DNA of 64,000 bases, taken from NCBI RefSeq assembly GCF_001858025.1, contig NZ_LZQD01000001.1:636572-700571 (forward strand), read 5' to 3'. Every line of letters starts with the position of its first letter. Within the stretch, counting starts at the first letter, position 1. The notes under the pieces were generated by a model. It saw only the letters and a program-made list of their open reading frames with translations. It was not told the origin of the DNA and did not search any database. Made by a program: the position numbers and the translations under genes. Source of the stretch: Trichormus sp. NMC-1. Its GTDB lineage: Bacteria > Cyanobacteriota > Cyanobacteriia > Cyanobacteriales > Nostocaceae. Shown here piece by piece: positions 63,234 to 64,000 of the stretch.

Positions 63234-64000
63234 TATTCGTTGGTTTGAGAATCTACTTTACCGTTGTTATCTTCAAAGGAGCGCACTTGAGCAAGTAACC
63301 GAAGGGAATCGCTAATGCGGCGAGGCTTCGGTACTTCACCTTTACCTGCTGGCCAACCTTCACGCTGACGGGAGCGATCGCCATCCGTCTCTTCAGTCTG
63401 GTCATGAAATAGAATTTGTTGTGTTGGGTAGGGCAAATCAATGCCGTTTTCAACATATAGCTTTTGCTTAATTGCAGACAGCACTTTGTCCCGTGATCTC
63501 AGATCGTCTATCCGTCGTGGTGGATGAACCCACCAGCGAACCCGGATGTTAACAGTGCTTTCGGCAAGTTCCATGACTAGTACATCAGGAGCGGGATATC
63601 TTAAAACCTCATTTACACTAAGCATTGCGTCTAACATCAACTGTTTGGCTAAGTCAATGTCATCGCCGTAGCCAATGCCGACATCGTACTCTAATCGGCG
63701 GTTATCAAAGGCAGTGTTTACAGTTACTGAATTAGTAAACAATTCCGAGTTAGGAATGACAATCCGCCGACCGTCGTAGGTTCTGATTGTTGTGGCTCTT
63801 GTTTGGATATTTTCAACTGTTCCCTCAAATCCTTTAAAAACAATTTGGTCATCAAGTTGAAAAGGTTCAGTCAGCAGAATTAAAATTCCAGCTAAGAAGT
63901 TTTGCAAAATATCGCGGAAAGCGAAACCAATTGCCACACCACTAATTCCCAAAAGTTGTATCAAATCACCAGCTTGAAATGTAGGAATCACAATGGAAAG
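63233..64000 (-). CDS. MscS-family mechanosensitive channel (C-terminal part)
   Basis: A small-conductance mechanosensitive channel that opens under membrane tension. The pore-lining TM3 region and beta domain are visible: LLGISGVAIGFAFRDILQNFLAGILILLTEPFQLDDQI, then GTVENIQTRATTIRTYDGRRIVIPNSELFTNSVTVNTAF. The alpha/beta cytoplasmic domain and a long charged tail follow. The N-terminal membrane segments lie beyond the right edge of the window, so the true start is not seen. Downstream DUF2254 remnant overlaps its stop codon. Confidence 0.9.
   Translation of the reverse strand, partial: LSIVIPTFQAGDLIQLLGISGVAIGFAFRDILQNFLAGILILLTEPFQLDDQIVFKGFEGTVENIQTRATTIRTYDGRRIVIPNSELFTNSVTVNTAFDNRRLEYDVGIGYGDDIDLAKQLMLDAMLSVNEVLRYPAPDVLVMELAESTVNIRVRWWVHPPRRIDDLRSRDKVLSAIKQKLYVENGIDLPYPTQQILFHDQTEETDGDRSRQREGWPAGKGEVPKPRRISDSLRLLAQVRSFEDNNGKVDSQTNE

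Overview
The window comes from a filamentous, probably heterocyst-forming cyanobacterium (Nostocales, Nostoc/Anabaena type). The evidence is a psaX gene, a Ycf37-like protein, an FtsH2-type protease gene, several Hanks-type Ser/Thr kinases, very frequent HIP1 octamers (GCGATCGC), an NtcA-type GTA-N8-TAC box, and many arrays of 7-bp short tandem repeats (STRRs), which are typical of heterocystous cyanobacteria. No single pathway dominates. Short housekeeping operons alternate with repeat-rich, decayed intergenic DNA.

Layout. 1-6.1 kb: 5' part of carA, a two-gene hypothetical pair, a DTG-type aspartic protease lipoprotein convergent with trpD, a Dam-family methylase and a GerMN lipoprotein. 6.1-7.1 kb: repeats, a 40-codon small gene and a TnpB remnant. 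7.1-17.8 kb: an MBL-fold hydrolase, small cyanobacterial proteins, Nif3-like, YjbQ-like, a GT-B glycosyltransferase, a cystine-lyase-like PLP enzyme, a TM0106-type RecB-like nuclease and a phytase-like esterase. 18.5-26.6 kb: two tandem Ser/Thr kinases with a shared C-terminal domain, tRNA-Asp, gltX, a secreted protein and a broken ftsH2. 26.8-35 kb: a ParD-like protein, a stand-alone Type ISP specificity domain, decayed genes, two aminopeptidase P genes, an FG-GAP protein and structured repeats. 35-43.7 kb: a TnpB element beside ffh, then rpsP-khpA, phoH, small conserved genes and an ABC exporter. 43.7-46.6 kb: tRNA-Tyr, tRNA-Thr, a KGK protein and a gene graveyard with a decayed DNA methylase. 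46.8-64 kb: SGNH hydrolase, larE, a zinc-ribbon kinase, a hybrid histidine kinase divergent from a LivH-type permease, psaX, a 46-copy heptamer array touching lipA, a response regulator, rpmI-rplT, an amino-acid binding protein, a Ycf37-like protein, a copper amine oxidase, an AI-2E permease and an MscS channel followed by a DUF2254 fragment.

Most striking observation: 383 bp of gltX (22553-22935) recurs without a mismatch inside ftsH2 (25045-25427). It replaces the roughly 46 codons that should encode the Walker A region, so the essential-looking PSII-repair protease is broken. This is either a very recent ectopic copy event or an assembly error. Other points of interest are a TnpB element whose ends, flanks and predicted guide are mutually consistent; a heptamer array that supplies the lipA stop codon and abuts a truncated gene; three dispersed families of structured repeats, two of which keep their stems through compensating or wobble changes; and several small genes (psaX, a 40-aa membrane peptide) that length cut-offs miss. 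I found no CRISPR array, prophage or biosynthetic gene cluster.
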